Positions 12,801 to 27,464 of a DNA stretch of 64,000 bases are shown here, piece after piece (position 1 is the stretch's first letter; every line of letters starts with the position of its first letter). The stretch covers positions 58,308,001 to 58,372,000 of the forward strand of contig NC_134109.1 of NCBI RefSeq assembly GCF_040939455.1, read 5' to 3'. The position numbers and the translations under genes were made by a program. This DNA comes from Microcebus murinus. Taxonomy: Eukaryota > Chordata > Mammalia > Primates > Cheirogaleidae. Below the pieces are notes generated by a model, which was not told the DNA's origin, did not search any database, and was given only the letters and a program-made list of their open reading frames with translations.

Positions 12801-15800
12801 ACAATTTAAGTAGAAAAGTCATTTGATAAAAATAATTGGTTCAAGCAAAATAGAACTCACATTCTTCTGCCAGATAATAATTCAGTGGCTACTCCAACCT
12901 CAGTGGTACTTTATTAGACTCAATTCTCATTCACTTAAAGTCTTAAGAAAAAAATCCAAGTTCTTTATTTTTTAAAATCATTTTATTTTTAAAGAAGTAA
13001 ACAAATATGAGTGAATGGAATATCAGATTTACTCACTGTTATTCAATTTCTCAAAAGTTTTCTTAGGGGCCAGGAATGTCATATGCTTAGTTTTAGGACA
13101 AAGGCACCTTTTAAAACGAAGAGCTTAAAGAAAATCTATAAAGAAATTTGCTTAATAGAAAGTTGTTGGCTAAGTAAGCTCTTGGTTGTAAAAGTTACCT
13201 AGGTTACAAAATCAGAAACAAACCCTAAAACGTAATGAACTTTATAACTAATATAAGGCTAGTCTTTAATAAATAGCATCTTTAAAAAATAATATTATAA
13301 AAGCAGTTATGAGCAACTTCTGAAGCTCACTTTGGGTAACATGTCTAGGGGCACAGTTTTATTATTTTTCTATAGTTTTCCTAATTTGGGAGTTAAGAAA
13401 AATTATGTAACTTTAGAATGTTTCCAGGTAGTGCTCTTAAGCAGGATGTTATGCAGTTAAAATAAAACAAAACAAAACAAAGGAAAACCTTAGAGCCAAA
13501 TAACATTAATTAATTCATTTAGAAATCATATATTATTTCAATTATTATTTTGTTTGGCATACGACCAAGCTATACAGGTTGGGAACTAAAATAATCCAAG
13601 TTCTTAGCTATATTATAAAATATTCTTTTAATAGTTTAGCAATTAATTACAAATCCCTCACACATGATTCATTGACATTTATTTTTATAGCTTAAGACTT
13701 ACATGAATTTCAATTTTATAGATCATTAAAAGCTTTTAGCTGCATATTGTATTAAGGTAAAAATAATCTACTGTAAACTGGTTGAGTTCATTTAAGAGAA
13801 TGTTTACATTTAATGTTGCTTTCTAATAGATAGAAATAAAGTTGCTAAATTCAATACAAGGCCATTATCAACTGCTAAAGTTGCCAACATTTTGTTAAAA
13901 ATTTTTTTGGTAAAGGAAACAATTTCATAAATATTAATAAATCTTTACTTTCTGGATAATTTTCTATCCTATTCAAGTTTTAATTGCTTTAAAAATATAA
14001 ATATTATTTATTTTTAAAGGAAAGAGTAAATACATTTAGAATTCAATTTCACTCTAAGGAAAGAGAGTTTAAAATCTTCAACAGGATAATGAACTATTTA
14101 CTTGGCTTCAATTCATCTGTCTAGTACATAAATGATTTGCCAGAACTAACTAGTGAAAACTAACCAAAACTAGAAATCGACTGAGAGAATAGTCAAGAAA
14201 GAAAAAGGAAGAGTTTCAGGAAATGATATTTTCCCATCAGTGGATAGGCATGCATACATTAAAGGAATAAAAGGCAGCAGGAGGAGAAACAAAAGCTGTA
14301 AGCTAAGGATCCTGCAAGTCTGAATTAACTAAATGGAAAAAAAATCAAATTATTCTGCTTAAACTTGTTCACTAATAAAAGGAGAATCGCTTTTGTTAAA
14401 TATGCTCGGTGTGATTATCAAGCAAAATTTTTTTCTCCCAGACATCTATGAATAAAACATGCATTTGAGCATTAGGTAAACAAACAATAAATGGATGAGT
14501 TCAGTTACAACATAATAACATTTTATTTAGAAAACATATATAATCATATTTGTATTGGCAATCCAAATTTAATGACTTCTTTCAGTAAAACCGAAGTGTC
14601 TTACAAATAACATTTAATGCATAAGGATTGCTTATTCTTTGCCCATTTTTCCCCCTTATTTTCTCAAAGAAACAGATTTTAAGGTCTGCTGAATCTTATG
14701 TAAACTAGATGAAATACAATATTTCAGAAAATAATTTTATTTTGAATCACCTTAATTTTAGATTATAGATACTGTAAAAATAAAATTAAAAATCCATTTC
14801 TGGGACTTGGGTAAAAAATGTCAGTCTAAATAGTTTGGGCTGATTTGAACAAGACTGCGTAGCTGAACCACAGTCTTTGGCTTATTAGCCATTTCATTAA
14901 CACCACATCTTCTTCTGTGAAATATGAATGAGAAGAAACCATTTACAATAAGAGAAGCAAACAACAGAATGAATTTCCTCTGTTGGTGTTTTATAAGACT
15001 GTTAAACAGAAAATGGAGGGAAGAACTCTCTTTAGACGATATCACTTAATTAAGTAAAGCATCCTAATCAGAGTCCCCTCCAATTGTAATGACTGTAGGG
15101 AGTCAAGTACATTTCTGTCTATATTAGAGTATCTAACTGCAATGATTTATTGATATTTATCTTAGAAGTACAACACAAAAGCAATAAAACAGAGGAAGCA
15201 GGGAGAGAGGGAGCATGCCATTGCTTATCGCAGTCACAAAACAGAACACAACAAAATTCCTGATTTTCTTGTGAGAGACTTTGCTTTCTAAAATCAGAGC
15301 ACACCTTTATATGACAATGTTCCTTTCCCCCATTTGGTTTTTCTAAATGTTCGCTGTGATGTTTCTTTGTCCAATGGATGAATCATTGATTTACTTTCTT
15401 CACTGCAAGAATCACTGCAAATGAGTGGATGAGCACCTGCTGTTTTCTGCAGTGACATTACTGGATTGCATTCTACACTGATTTTAGTCTTAAAATACAG
15501 CTTCTCGGTATGGGAGAGAGATTTGAGGAAGGAGAGTAAATATACTGTATAGGCAGACAGACATTGGCTGCCCTCCAAGTTGCACACAGCATAAACCTGT
15601 TTATCTGCTACATTCACAAGTCTCAAAAACATGTGAATAATCAGGCGAACAACTGGATAAGTGATTCACACTAGGGAACCTAACCAATATTCTGATGAGA
15701 GGATACTATGATGCGAAGACGTTGGGGCAAATAGACTTTCATTGTAGAAACTGCACATAGTAAAGTTGATTAGTGGTTTAAAGGAGTAGGTAGTCTCTAC

Positions 15801-16478
15801 TAAAATTTATTTGAAGAGGTATCCCAACCTTGTGGACTTTGGTTTAGTGTATTTGTGTGCGAGTTATCTGGACAATTAAGTAAAAAGATATACTTTTATC
15901 CATAACAATCCAATAACTGGGGTCAATGTGGACTTTATGTTAGTTGTCAAGATAATTTATTTCTGGAAATCAAGATTTAAATGGTGGGGGCTAGTGCCTT
16001 AAAAGCCAATATTACACCAACATATGTTGGTGAAATTATGTATTTGAAATTAAATTACAAAATGTGCTGAGAACCTATTTATTTTGCAGAAGGAACTTTT
16101 CTTAGAAGGCTACATTTATTTTTCATAATTATAGAAGATAAATTATTTAGTAATAAGTAAACTAGGCAAGCAAGACTTCCATTATTGCTATATCACTGCT
16201 TTTTTTATTTTTCTCTTACTTTCTGTTGTTTTTTTCTCATTTGCTGATCTTTTAATCCCCTGTACCATATTCCAGTGGTTGTTGTGCTTTATCATTTAGC
16301 TGTAAAGTGGGAACTCTAAAAGGTTTGGAGCTAACCTCAAAAGTACACTTTGGTTCTGAAAATTTCTTAAGATCGTTAATAAATTTCAGGCTTGGATTAT
16401 TTCCATAAACTAGACATGGTTATAATTACAGCAAGATGAATTATCAGCTTACTTGATATGTATGTCTGTTAGCTTATA
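9816..16478. other. transposon-poor AT-rich block
   Basis: I recognise no Alu, L1, L2, LTR or DNA transposon in these 6.6 kb, although such elements are dense immediately downstream. It contains one candidate exon (10,509-10,538). A 112-codon minus frame at 15,294-15,632 has no recognisable domain and is probably chance. Local segments such as 10,960-11,170 have the look of conserved non-coding sequence. Confidence 0.5.
10509..10538 (+). CDS. candidate 30-nt coding exon
   Basis: A pyrimidine-rich acceptor (ttctctctgtcag) ends at 10,508 and a perfect consensus donor AAAG|GTGAGTG begins at 10,539. The exon is 30 nt, a multiple of three. Reading from its third base gives nine open codons, LLELKSSEK, plus one base, so both ends are phase 1. 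This joins in frame with the candidate exon at 18,308: the junction codon is GAA (Glu). The sequence is not part of any repeat I recognise and lies in a transposon-poor block. No known protein recognised. The alternative is a chance pair of splice motifs; microexon-sized false positives are common in 64 kb, so the phase match with the next exon is the main support. Confidence 0.4.
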
Positions 16479-18144
<1,666 letters not shown>

Positions 18145-18307
18145 TACTAAAGTAGTACTATAGACCTGTCATCTTACTACTAAGAAAATATAGATTTCTC
18201 TACATTTCCAAACACGAACTACTATTCCAGAAAAAAGAGCAATAATACAACAAGGCAATTAAATAAGCATCATATACTCTATAACTTTTTTCCCCCCTGA
18301 ATTTCAG

Positions 18308-18397
18308 AAAGGCAAATTGCTAAAACTTTGACACTGGAAAACTTTGTTAAATTAGTAACCAAGGACATCATCTTAGCAACAGAAAGTCTTGGAAAAG
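18308..18397 (+). CDS. candidate 90-nt coding exon
   Basis: A strong acceptor (aacttttttcccccctgaatttcag, 18,283-18,307) and a good donor (AAAAG|GTAGGTG, from 18,398) bound exactly 90 nt. Reading from the third base gives 29 open codons: RQIAKTLTLENFVKLVTK followed by DIILATESLGK, plus one base, so both ends are phase 1. One other frame meets a stop within five codons. The residues look like a mixed-charge helical segment with regular hydrophobic spacing (L, F, V, L, V, I, I, L). The exon joins in frame to 10,509-10,538 upstream and to 40,637 or 63,901 downstream. It is not in a repeat I recognise. No family assigned; a chance exon-like stretch remains possible. Confidence 0.5.
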
Positions 18398-18970
18398 GTA
18401 GGTGATCCGGAAGTTGATGTTTCAAACAATATTCTGTTACATTTGAGCTTCTTGATTAAAGCCTTGCCTCAAGAGAATGTATGTTGAGTCTATTGTCAAT
18501 TGTATATACCAAGTGTTTTTTTTCTTGCCTTGACATTTTCTCATCTTGTCTCAAGTTTTCTTTCTTCAGGATCAGGCACAAAGACTGACTGAATAGCTCC
18601 CATTGTCAGGAGTTGAAAACCTGGTATCAGAATCTACCACTTTTTGTAAGTCTGCCTGAGCAGTCTCTTCTTTAGCAACAAGACACTTGCATAATATATG
18701 ATCATCTTTTCTTCTTCACTTCTCTCTGACCTTGTAAAATGTGATTAAAAGATTTTCATGATTATTGTCTATTGCATGAGAGATTTTCCAGGAAACACAA
18801 TATAAGAACTAAAAAGCATTCCTTAAAAGATGCACCCAGGTAAGTGACATGTGGATGTTTGTGGGTGGTCAACTAAAATTATTGACAAGCTCATTAACAG
18901 TCTGAAGGTACAACACATTGATTTTTGTCATCACAGGAAATTTTACTAAGCTTTCTGTGTGAGTTGGGAT

Positions 18971-19173
18971 TTGAATATATGCCCAGAAAGCTAAAGTCAG
19001 TTCTGTGAATCTCAATTAAGGTCAATCATAGCAGTTTATGTGGCCATTAAAAAACTCATTTTAAGCTTGAAGATTATGCTTAAAATGAGTTTTTTTATGG
19101 CCACGTAAACAGCTATGATTGACCTTAATTGAGATTCACAGAACTGACTTTAACTTTGTGGGCATATATTCCA
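18971..19173. repeat. near-perfect inverted repeat (hairpin)
   Basis: The left arm 18,971-19,065 and right arm 19,079-19,173 are reverse complements over 95 bp with six mismatches by eye (about 94% identity), separated by a 13-bp spacer (19,066-19,078). Each arm ends at the spacer in a copy of CTTAAAATGAG. The right arm appears to be the 5' end of the mariner at 19,079-20,040, so the left arm is a second 5' end in opposite orientation. A transcript would fold into a long hairpin. Confidence 0.9.
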
Positions 19174-20040
19174 ATGAGAAATGCAAATCAAAACCACATG
19201 AGATATCACCCAACCCCAGTGAGATTTGCCTCTACCAAAAAGTCCTAAAACGACAAATGCTGGCGAGGATGTGGAGAGACAGGAACACTCTTACACTGCT
19301 GGTGGGACTGCAAATTAGTGCAACCTTTGTGGAAAAGAATTTGAAGATACCTCAAAGAGCTAAAAATAGAAATACTATTGGATCCAGCAATAGCATTATT
19401 AGGCATCTACCCCAAAGAGCATAAGACATTCTATAATAAAGACATCTGTACCCGAATGTTTATGGCAGCACAATTCACTATTGCAAGGATATGGAAACAA
19501 CCCAAGTGCCTGTCAATTCACGAGTGGATTATTAAAATTTGGTATATGTTTACAATGGAATATTACTCATTTTTAAGAAACAACAGTGAGCTAGCACTGC
19601 TTATTTTATCCTGGATTGAGCTTGAGCCCATTATCTGAAGTGAGGTGACACAAGATCAGAAGAATGGGCTCCACATATACTCGCCATCACATTGGTACTA
19701 ACTGATTAACACTATGGTGCTCAAAGGGTGGTAGTGTTCACCAGGGATTTGGGGGTTGGAAGGGTAGACCCACATCTGAGGGATGAGGTGAGCATTGTGG
19801 AAGGGAAAGGCCTACCTCTAACCCTTGCTAGGGAGGGGCAAAGATATATAAAGCAGCCAAAATGTTTGTACTCTCATATTTTCTTGGAAAAAAAATTATA
19901 TTTACATGCTTAAATTCTCATGACCCTCTTTAAAGATGAACTAGATGACTGGTATCATGGCTTACAGAAGTGTTTTGAACTTGATGGTTTTATGTTGAGA
20001 AATAAAGTTTATATTTTATTTAAAAAACCTCATTTTAAGG
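19079..20040 (+). mobile_element. second mariner-like element split by an L1
   Basis: The first bases (CTTAAAATGAG plus T run) and the last bases (20,021-20,040, TTTTTTAA..CATTTTAAGG in reverse) form an inverted repeat of about 19 bp. The 3' part at about 19,931-20,015 ('gactggtatcatggcttacagaag', 'tatgttgagaaataaagttt') matches, in the opposite orientation, the transposase 3' end of the mariner at 16,479. Only about 95 bp of 5' end and 140 bp of 3' end remain, separated by L1 DNA; the transposase body is missing. Confidence 0.6.
19174..19895 (+). mobile_element. L1 LINE 3' fragment
   Basis: Starts in ORF2 ('atgagaaatgcaaatcaaaaccac') and runs into the 3' UTR. Translated ORF2 pieces include NTLTLLVGL and EHKTFYNKDICTRMFMAAQF, matching the L1 ORF2 C-terminal region, with stops. 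It lies within the second mariner, so it inserted later, or the mariner body was deleted around it. 5'-truncated and dead. Confidence 0.85.
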
Positions 20041-20214
20041 GTTCTTAAAGTGATGGTCATTCCGAGCAAAGAATGATTACTAAACCCTATATAAGCTATA
20101 TACCACAAGAACCTACGAAATAATATGTTGGCTACAAGAGAACATTTTAACTATAAAAGCATTACAAAAAGATATAAAGAAAAAAATGTTCGTTTCTTTT
20201 TTCCTTGTCTCCTC

Positions 20215-21000
<786 letters not shown>

Positions 21001-21774
21001 AGGGATTTTGACAAGGGCTGAGATGAGTTCTGTGTGTGACGTGTCTGCCTGCCATTCCACCCCTTCAAACTTGGCTAAGGTTTAGTGGCACCAGGGAGGG
21101 TTAGTGATGACCTAGAGGAGAGAGAGACTCCTCCTGTGGCCCATGTGCTTGGGTAGCACACAGGGAGAGGCAGCACTGAGGCGGGGAGGGGAATAGCTGG
21201 GAAGGTACGGCTGCCCTCAGTTTAGGAACACGTCCGAGTTTTCACCAAGGCCCTTGGCTATCAGCTTTCCTAGTAAATGTGGGGGCTGCAGAGCAAAACC
21301 GGGAACCGTTCACGTAGGCTGTCATGAGAGGGGAGAAACTGAATTAGAACCATGTTCTTTCTTTCTCTCTCTCTCAATCTCCATCTCTGCTCAGATTGTA
21401 ATCCAAGCATGCATTTACCTTTTCTTCCTATGTTGGCCTGGCTTCTAGGGAAGTGCTATTCTCAGTCACCTGTGGCTGATCTTCAGGCAGGAGTTCTCTA
21501 GGCTTTCCCTCCATTTTACCAGGCAGCTTCTGTGTGTGATTAACCCAGAAGATTTACTCGACATTGACCCGGTCCCTGGATTTGAAGAGACAGCCTCATC
21601 TTTGAAACTTCAACCCTTTATTCAATACTTTTGTCTTTATGAGTCCTATTTTCATCTTGAAATAGAAACTTGGAAGTGCCTCTTAACCTGCACCTAGATC
21701 TCAGCCTTTAAGGTAAGGGGTTACTTTAATGTTCTCCAGGTTATAGTTACACTAGAAGGTTTAGTTTGTATTCA
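21001..21774. other. unassigned moderately GC-rich DNA
   Basis: No family recognised. A short TC-rich run lies near 21,357-21,376. Confidence 0.4.
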
Positions 21775-21915
21775 GCATCAACATGCTAGGTACTATGATC
21801 AGCCCTGTAGATGCAAAATGAGTGAAGCATAGTGCCTTCCAGAAGCTTAAAAAATAGTGAGGAGACAGTCATATAGTATTAAAATACAAGCCACTCTTTG
21901 ATAAGCACTAAAGCA
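21775..21915 (-). repeat. L2 LINE 3' end (diverged)
   Basis: Inverted L2 3' text such as 'catgctaggtactatgatcagccctg' and 'gtgccttccagaagctt' can be followed. Very diverged. Confidence 0.5.
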
Positions 21916-21954
21916 GAGGTATTTAATCAAAATTCTATGAAGTCCCAGATATTT

Positions 21955-22440
21955 AAATTTATCCTACAGCTATACCTGTGTATATACAAAATGACTTGTG
22001 GAGCAGTTGTTCACTGCAACATGTATGTAACGGTAAGGGTTAGAAATATCCTGCTTATCTGTTGACAAGGACACTATGTTCAATAAATGCTTTCTATATA
22101 TTTAGATGGAGCGATCCCTAGGATATATTTTTATACAAAAAAAGCAAGCTGCAGAGTATGTATAGTGTATGTTGCTTTTTGTATTCTATAAGAAATCTAG
22201 GAAATAAGGATATTTATTAATGTTTTATGTACATAAAAACATTGGAAGACCCTTAAAGGAGCCAATGCAAGTGCTAACTGATAGGGGATATCATGAATTG
22301 TTGGGGTGAATTGGAAAAGAGTGTGAAATGCAGATCTTTAACACATACCCCTTTATGTCATTTTAATTTTTGAACTATGTGAATGTATTATCTACTTAAA
22401 AATTATATTAAATAAATTTAAATTATAAAATGAAATTCTT
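21955..22440 (+). repeat. ancient L1 (L1ME-like) 3' end
   Basis: The typical old-L1 order is visible: 'ttcactgcaacatgtatgtaa', 'ggacactatgttcaataaat', 'aaaaaaagcaagctgcagagtatgtatagt', 'ttttgaactatgtgaatgtatta'. No coding capacity remains. Confidence 0.7.
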
Positions 22441-24250
22441 CCTCCCCAAACTCTGCATTTCCTGAGGTAATTGGGCATGCTTGGTTACATTTACTTGGGA
22501 TAAAGAAGATTACGTGGGTCCAGACAAGGAGGCTCTGAACAGGAGAAAGAAGCCTTCTTAGAGATCACTGGGTTTTTCATAGACCCCCTGTCTCATGGAA
22601 ATGATGTTGAATAGAGCTAGGAGGGAGAATATTTTCTCTCCACAGTTCTCACAGATGGGATTTCTTATAAACAGGACACACGTAAGAAAATTTTAGGAGA
22701 AATTTTAGGAGAAACAATTTTAGGAGATTTCATTCTTTAAGCATCCTATAAGCAAGGCTATTCAGAGTGGCCACCTCGCGTTTCCCATGATGACTTGTTA
22801 GAAAAGGCATAATTTGCCTATACCTTGAGTCAACCTGCTTAAGTCATGATGTTGAACAATGTGAATATTTTCTTCTTAAAGCTTTAAATGAAAGTGTCAT
22901 GCCAATTTACAAATAAGAGAAATTAGCTGCCTTGCTACAGAAAAGCTACTTTTCTTTAACAAGGATGTGCTCCATAAATTTTCCAGAACATGACATTAAG
23001 TTCATTTAGGGACAGGTAGTGAGATAGAATTAGATCTTGAGAATTCTCTGGTTACTTCCATGACCTGAAATTAGGAGGTTTTCAAAGAAGGTGATAGAGA
23101 ATAAATAACTTGTGAGAAAAAATGTTGATGATGATTTCATGATTATAGGTGACAGTGTTAGAAGATTATTGAAGAGTGATACAATCATCACATAAGTCAT
23201 ACAAGGACACAAAAGGTCACTTTACAAAAGGAGACTTTACTTCCCTGTATATCTCTGCACTGTCTCCTCACTACTACTGCCATGCCTTTTCAGCTTTTTT
23301 AGTCATTTTTGTCCATAAGACTATGGCCAGGTGATAAGCCCCGGAAGTTGGTGGCAGGTGACTAGAAGCATAGAGTTAGGTGAGCATGAAGGTGGGTGAC
23401 ACTCTGCCTTTCATCACCAGTTTCTTTCATTGCTTCCCCCTATCCCCCATAAATGTCATTTAGTCCCTCAGCTGGTATCAAATCGGTCCTGTGGACAAGA
23501 GTCTGAAAAATCCTGGTGATTGAGGAATGGGACTTTCAGAAATGACAGAGTGACCATATTACTTATCTAGCCCACACCTAGTATCAGTTTCTTTTTGAGG
23601 TACTAAAGAGTCATTATTTTATTTTTATGTGATTACCACAGAAGTGTGAGCATGTTAAGCGAGTTATTGCTAGCAATCAGGACCACTTGTTACATAATAT
23701 CAATAAGAGAGACTCAGGTGAGAAACAACTCTGATTATAGGTATTTAGCCCAAATGTACATCAGTTATAACTCCTTAAATGTATTCTTTTAGCAGCTAAT
23801 TGAAATACTTTATCAGTGAAAGTCTTGACACAACAGTTATACAAACATACGTGTAAGAACACGAGGAAATTAAATGACTTATAATATACACCTTAACAAA
23901 ATGATGGCTTAATTTGTACTCCTTTTGTAATTTTAACTAAATATTGTGGTGAGTAGTTCTTACTTTAAATCCTAAGTATATGGGCATTTATTACACACAA
24001 TATGAAAATACTTCAGGAGGCTTGTGATTAACGCTGTGGTATCCAGGAACAGTTTATAGAGACTTTCAATCAAAGACAAAAGGCCCAAGTGGATGATGAA
24101 TCACATAAAAAAATATGTATGTATACAACTAAGGACTTAATTCAGACTTGCTCAAATGAGCTCAGTTCTAGTTTTTGGCTTATCAGGCATGTCCCCAAGC
24201 AAGTATTCTCTGAGCCTGGCTCAGGTTTGCCTTATGGATTAGCCCCTAGA
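22441..24250. other. unassigned non-coding DNA
   Basis: Contains a short tandem of 'attttaggagaaa' at about 22,686-22,730. Otherwise I see no repeat family, exon or RNA gene. Confidence 0.5.
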
Positions 24251-24252
24251 GT

Positions 24253-24425
24253 AGGGTGGCCAGATAAAATACAGGATACCCAGTTAAATTTAATTTCAGA
24301 TAAAGAATGAATAATTTTTAGTATAAATATGTCACAAATAGCTCATGCAACATATTGTACTGAAAATAATTTGTTTATTAGAAATCCAAATGTAATTGGG
24401 TATCTTGTACTTTTATTTTTTTCTA
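24253..24425 (+). repeat. ancient interspersed repeat (family not named)
   Basis: The text 'ggccagataaaatacaggat', 'cagttaaatttaatttcagata' and 'tagtataaatatgtc' recurs in the window at 61,575-61,707 and is a familiar mammalian repeat. I cannot assign the family with certainty. Confidence 0.6.
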
Positions 24426-24787
24426 AATCAAGTAATTCTACCCCACAGGTGCTGAAGGACACCCACATACTTCCCTTCGCTGCTCTCCATGGCTGAACTT
24501 GGGCCTTGAAATCATGCAGACAGGTGCCCTGTCTCTCATGTGCTCGCTAAGAAAATATGGTTTGCAAATTTGAAACCCACAAATCCAGAATTTCAATCTA
24601 GCTCCATGGTTTGAATCTCTTATCGGATACTGCCACAATCCCTGTTACTTAGGCTTGCTTCCTCCTAATAGAACACTTTGGCTATATGGCATACTTTCAA
24701 AGAATTTTGTTAACATTAGTGATTGGAGAGAAACCTCGACTGCCTTGTCATTAATTGTTATACAGAAACAATTCTAAGATTTAGGTT

Positions 24788-24808
24788 CTTCTCTCTCTCT
24801 CTCTCTGC
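24788..24808. repeat. (TC)n microsatellite
   Basis: About ten TC units. Confidence 0.8.
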
Positions 24809-25074
24809 CTGAACTTGAATGCCAATTTTGATTTTTCAAAAGCATATTCTTAAGGTTTGATGCCTAGATTTTAAGGGGCAGATGGATGTGAATAAGGTAG
24901 AAGGGCTCTTTTAAGACTAGGTTTGTACCACTGGATTGGTCTCTTGGAGCTGTGGAAAAGGGTTTAATTTAAGATTTTCCAAGTCAAGCCAAATGTCACT
25001 ACTATTAAAATCTAGCAACTAAAGATATGGAATAGCAATATGGCAGAATAAAGAATAAAAAATGAAATGTAGCA

Positions 25075-25260
25075 TTGGCAGATTTGAGTTCAAGTCCTGT
25101 CTTTGTACCTGAACTGGCTGTAAGAACTGGCTGTAACTGGCTCTGATCCATGACCTACAGAGGTCATTTAGCCTCCATGACCATTAGTTTTCTCCTCAAT
25201 AAAACGGGGATATTAGGGAAACCATAAAGAGAGATAGTGTGTGTAGAAATGATTTGTTAA
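25075..25260 (+). repeat. MIR SINE with short internal tandem
   Basis: MIR-like order: 'gcagatttgagttcaagtcctg', then 'catgaccattagttttctcctcaataaaacgggg'. A short repeat of 'aactggctgta' (about 25,112-25,142) sits in its middle. Confidence 0.55.
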
Positions 25261-25609
25261 CTTCAATCCAGATGTTTGTAGTGGTGGTAATGATGATAAA
25301 GATCATGGTCATAAACATTATAGAAGACAGTTATTAAAGAGAGATTTTAATTTAGGGGCTAAAATTTTTACTACCTTCTCAGTCCACAAGAGCTATATAC
25401 ATAAGAGTTGTTCTTACATGGGTTAAGAAAAGAAAAGAAAAAAGACACCAAAAATGAACCTAATTCCATATACTTTTAGAAAACAGCTTACTAAAAGATT
25501 TTGTGTCTAAAATTGGGCAAAGTAGAATATTTTATTTATTTAGGATCACACTAGAAAATAGTTAAAGAGAGGAACACTGAGAAACATTTTGTTTAAAGCC
25601 TTTTACTAT

Positions 25610-25894
25610 TTTTGTTGTTGAGACAGGGTCTCGCTCTGTCACCCAGGCTGGAGTGCAGTGGCACAATCACAGCTCACTGCAGCCTCAAACTCCCAGGCTC
25701 AAAGCAATCCTCCTGGCTCAGCCTCTGGAGTAATTAGGAGTACAGGAATGCACCAAAATACCCAGCTAATTTTTTAATTTTTTGTAGAGACTGGGTCTTG
25801 CTATGTTGCCCATGCTGGTCCTGCACTCAAGTGATCCTCCCGCTTCGGCCTCCCAAAGCGTTAGGATTACAGATATGAGCCAGCTGCGCCTGGC
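25610..25894 (-). mobile_element. old Alu (AluJ-like)
   Basis: Dimeric Alu on the minus strand, with 'gagacagggtctcgctctgt' near the tail side and 'gagccagctgcgcctggcc' at the promoter end. A 'ccttttact' direct repeat flanks it (from 25,599 and about 25,895). No lemur middle segment. Confidence 0.9.
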
Positions 25895-25899
25895 CCCTT

Positions 25900-27464
25900 T
25901 TACTTTTATTTTTGGGTCAACACTCATTTGACATCCAGCCTATTTATTTTATAAAAACATTCACAAAGTCTTCTCAGACACACTTATTATTATTAACATA
26001 ACAACGTGGAGTTTTCAATGTCTAGAGAAGGCTTTGATAAGGTGTTGAGTGTATCCTTTTGCTTAGTGATAAACTGGAGCAAGAGAAGAGGTTGGACCAT
26101 ATGTTCTCTGGTTCCTTTTTGGCATTTGCACCATAAGCTTGAGGAGAAGGGTGGAGGTGACTCCCAGGCCAGCTGCTGCGGGCTGAGCCATCAGAGTATT
26201 TGGTGTCAACTCTGACTGTAGAGTATTTATCCTTGTTTAATTTTACTTCATGTTTTATTATATAACCAGCACATATGTGTTATAGAAAACAAGAAAATAT
26301 AGATAAACGCCAAAAAAGAGCATAACAATCACCTCTAACTCTACCCTCCAGAGATTTGGAACACTCGCAAGATGTCAATTTGTGTTGCACTGTGTCCCCA
26401 CATGTGCTGTGAGCTCTGAGAGACCAGAGTTCACCCCACTCTGTCAGAAGCCCCCAAAGGGGCCTTTTATGGTGGTCTTCATGGGGGTGTTCTGAACAAA
26501 TGCATTTTAACCAAGTGCTAAAAGTCTCTGTCACTAAATCCTGAGCGCCTTTCTTTACAGGGTCTCAAATTGCTTTTCTTTCAATTCTTTGGTCTTAAAA
26601 GTAAGTGAGGTAGGGTTCCAGCTCCAGGCTAAAAGTGTCCACCTTTAGAGCTTAGCCTCATCTGCCCTTGCCTGAGGGACTGAGGGGAGGAGGGTCAAGT
26701 GGGATAAGCCTGGCGCAGTTATCAAATTTTACTTGTTGGAGCAAAGTAGTTACTCTAAGTACCTCAGGGTCACTTTCATTTGCCCCAGGCCCAGTTCCCA
26801 TGGGCGTGGTTCTGGACTCTGGGAGGGAGAAAGGACTGTTCATAAAAACGGGAAGACTCACGTTTACCCATGCCTCCTAAGACTTTAGAGAGCCAGCCAA
26901 TATTGCTTTGGGGACATCTAATGCAGAGAGTAAGTGGAAAGAGGCATTCTCCTCCACTGAGCAGCATCAGCCCGTCTGCCCCAGAGTTTCGGTGGCAGTG
27001 CCCAGTAGGACGTGCAGTGGTGGTGCCAAGCAGAGGGACACATGGCCCGGTGCCTGTGCAGGAGGCAGAAGTTTCCAGAGAAGCACAGGCACGGTAGGTC
27101 CCTGAAGGGCAGTGGGACGTAGCAGTATTCCAGTTTACAGGGGATATGGTTGTGCCTGTAGGACACGGTGGTACTTAACAGAGCAAAGAAGCATAAAAAT
27201 GGTATCTTTCGCAAGAATTCTACCTAAGCATTTGTGAGACACAGCCCAAGAGGTGTGTGTGTCTGTGTGTGTGTAGGTAGGAGGGCAGAAACTCTAGGGA
27301 AGGCTCCGTTTCACACATCTTACCTCGCTTCCTCTTTCTGAAACTAGCCCTAAAAGTAGTTACCAAAGTGATAAATGATGATCCTTCCCAGTTGTTTGGC
27401 TAAACTCCTGGACTCAAAGCCTTCCTCTGGTGTTGTGTGATACTTGGATTGGATTCAGGCATCT
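25900..27464. other. unassigned DNA with possible old L1 remnant
   Basis: 26,250-26,355 resembles an old L1-associated segment ('gaaaatatagataaacgcc', 'caatcacctctaactctaccc'), weakly. 26,640-27,200 is GC-richer without a recognised family. A GT-rich run lies at 27,255-27,283. A splice-like pair at 26,561-26,600 meets a stop in the phase used by the other candidate exons and is not called. Confidence 0.35.

Noticed and set aside
15294..15632. 112-codon minus frame in the transposon-free block
   Set aside because: No recognisable domain, splice signal or promoter; this length is plausible by chance across six frames of 64 kb.
18792..18839. Exon-like unit ending in the strong donor CAG|GTAAGTG
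   Set aside because: In the phase required by the preceding candidate exon it meets a stop after three codons, and its acceptor tract is poor; kept only as a possible non-coding exon.
26561..26600. Exon-like unit with a good acceptor and GTAAGT donor
   Set aside because: It has a stop in phase 1 and does not fit the exon chain; pairs like this are expected by chance in 64 kb.
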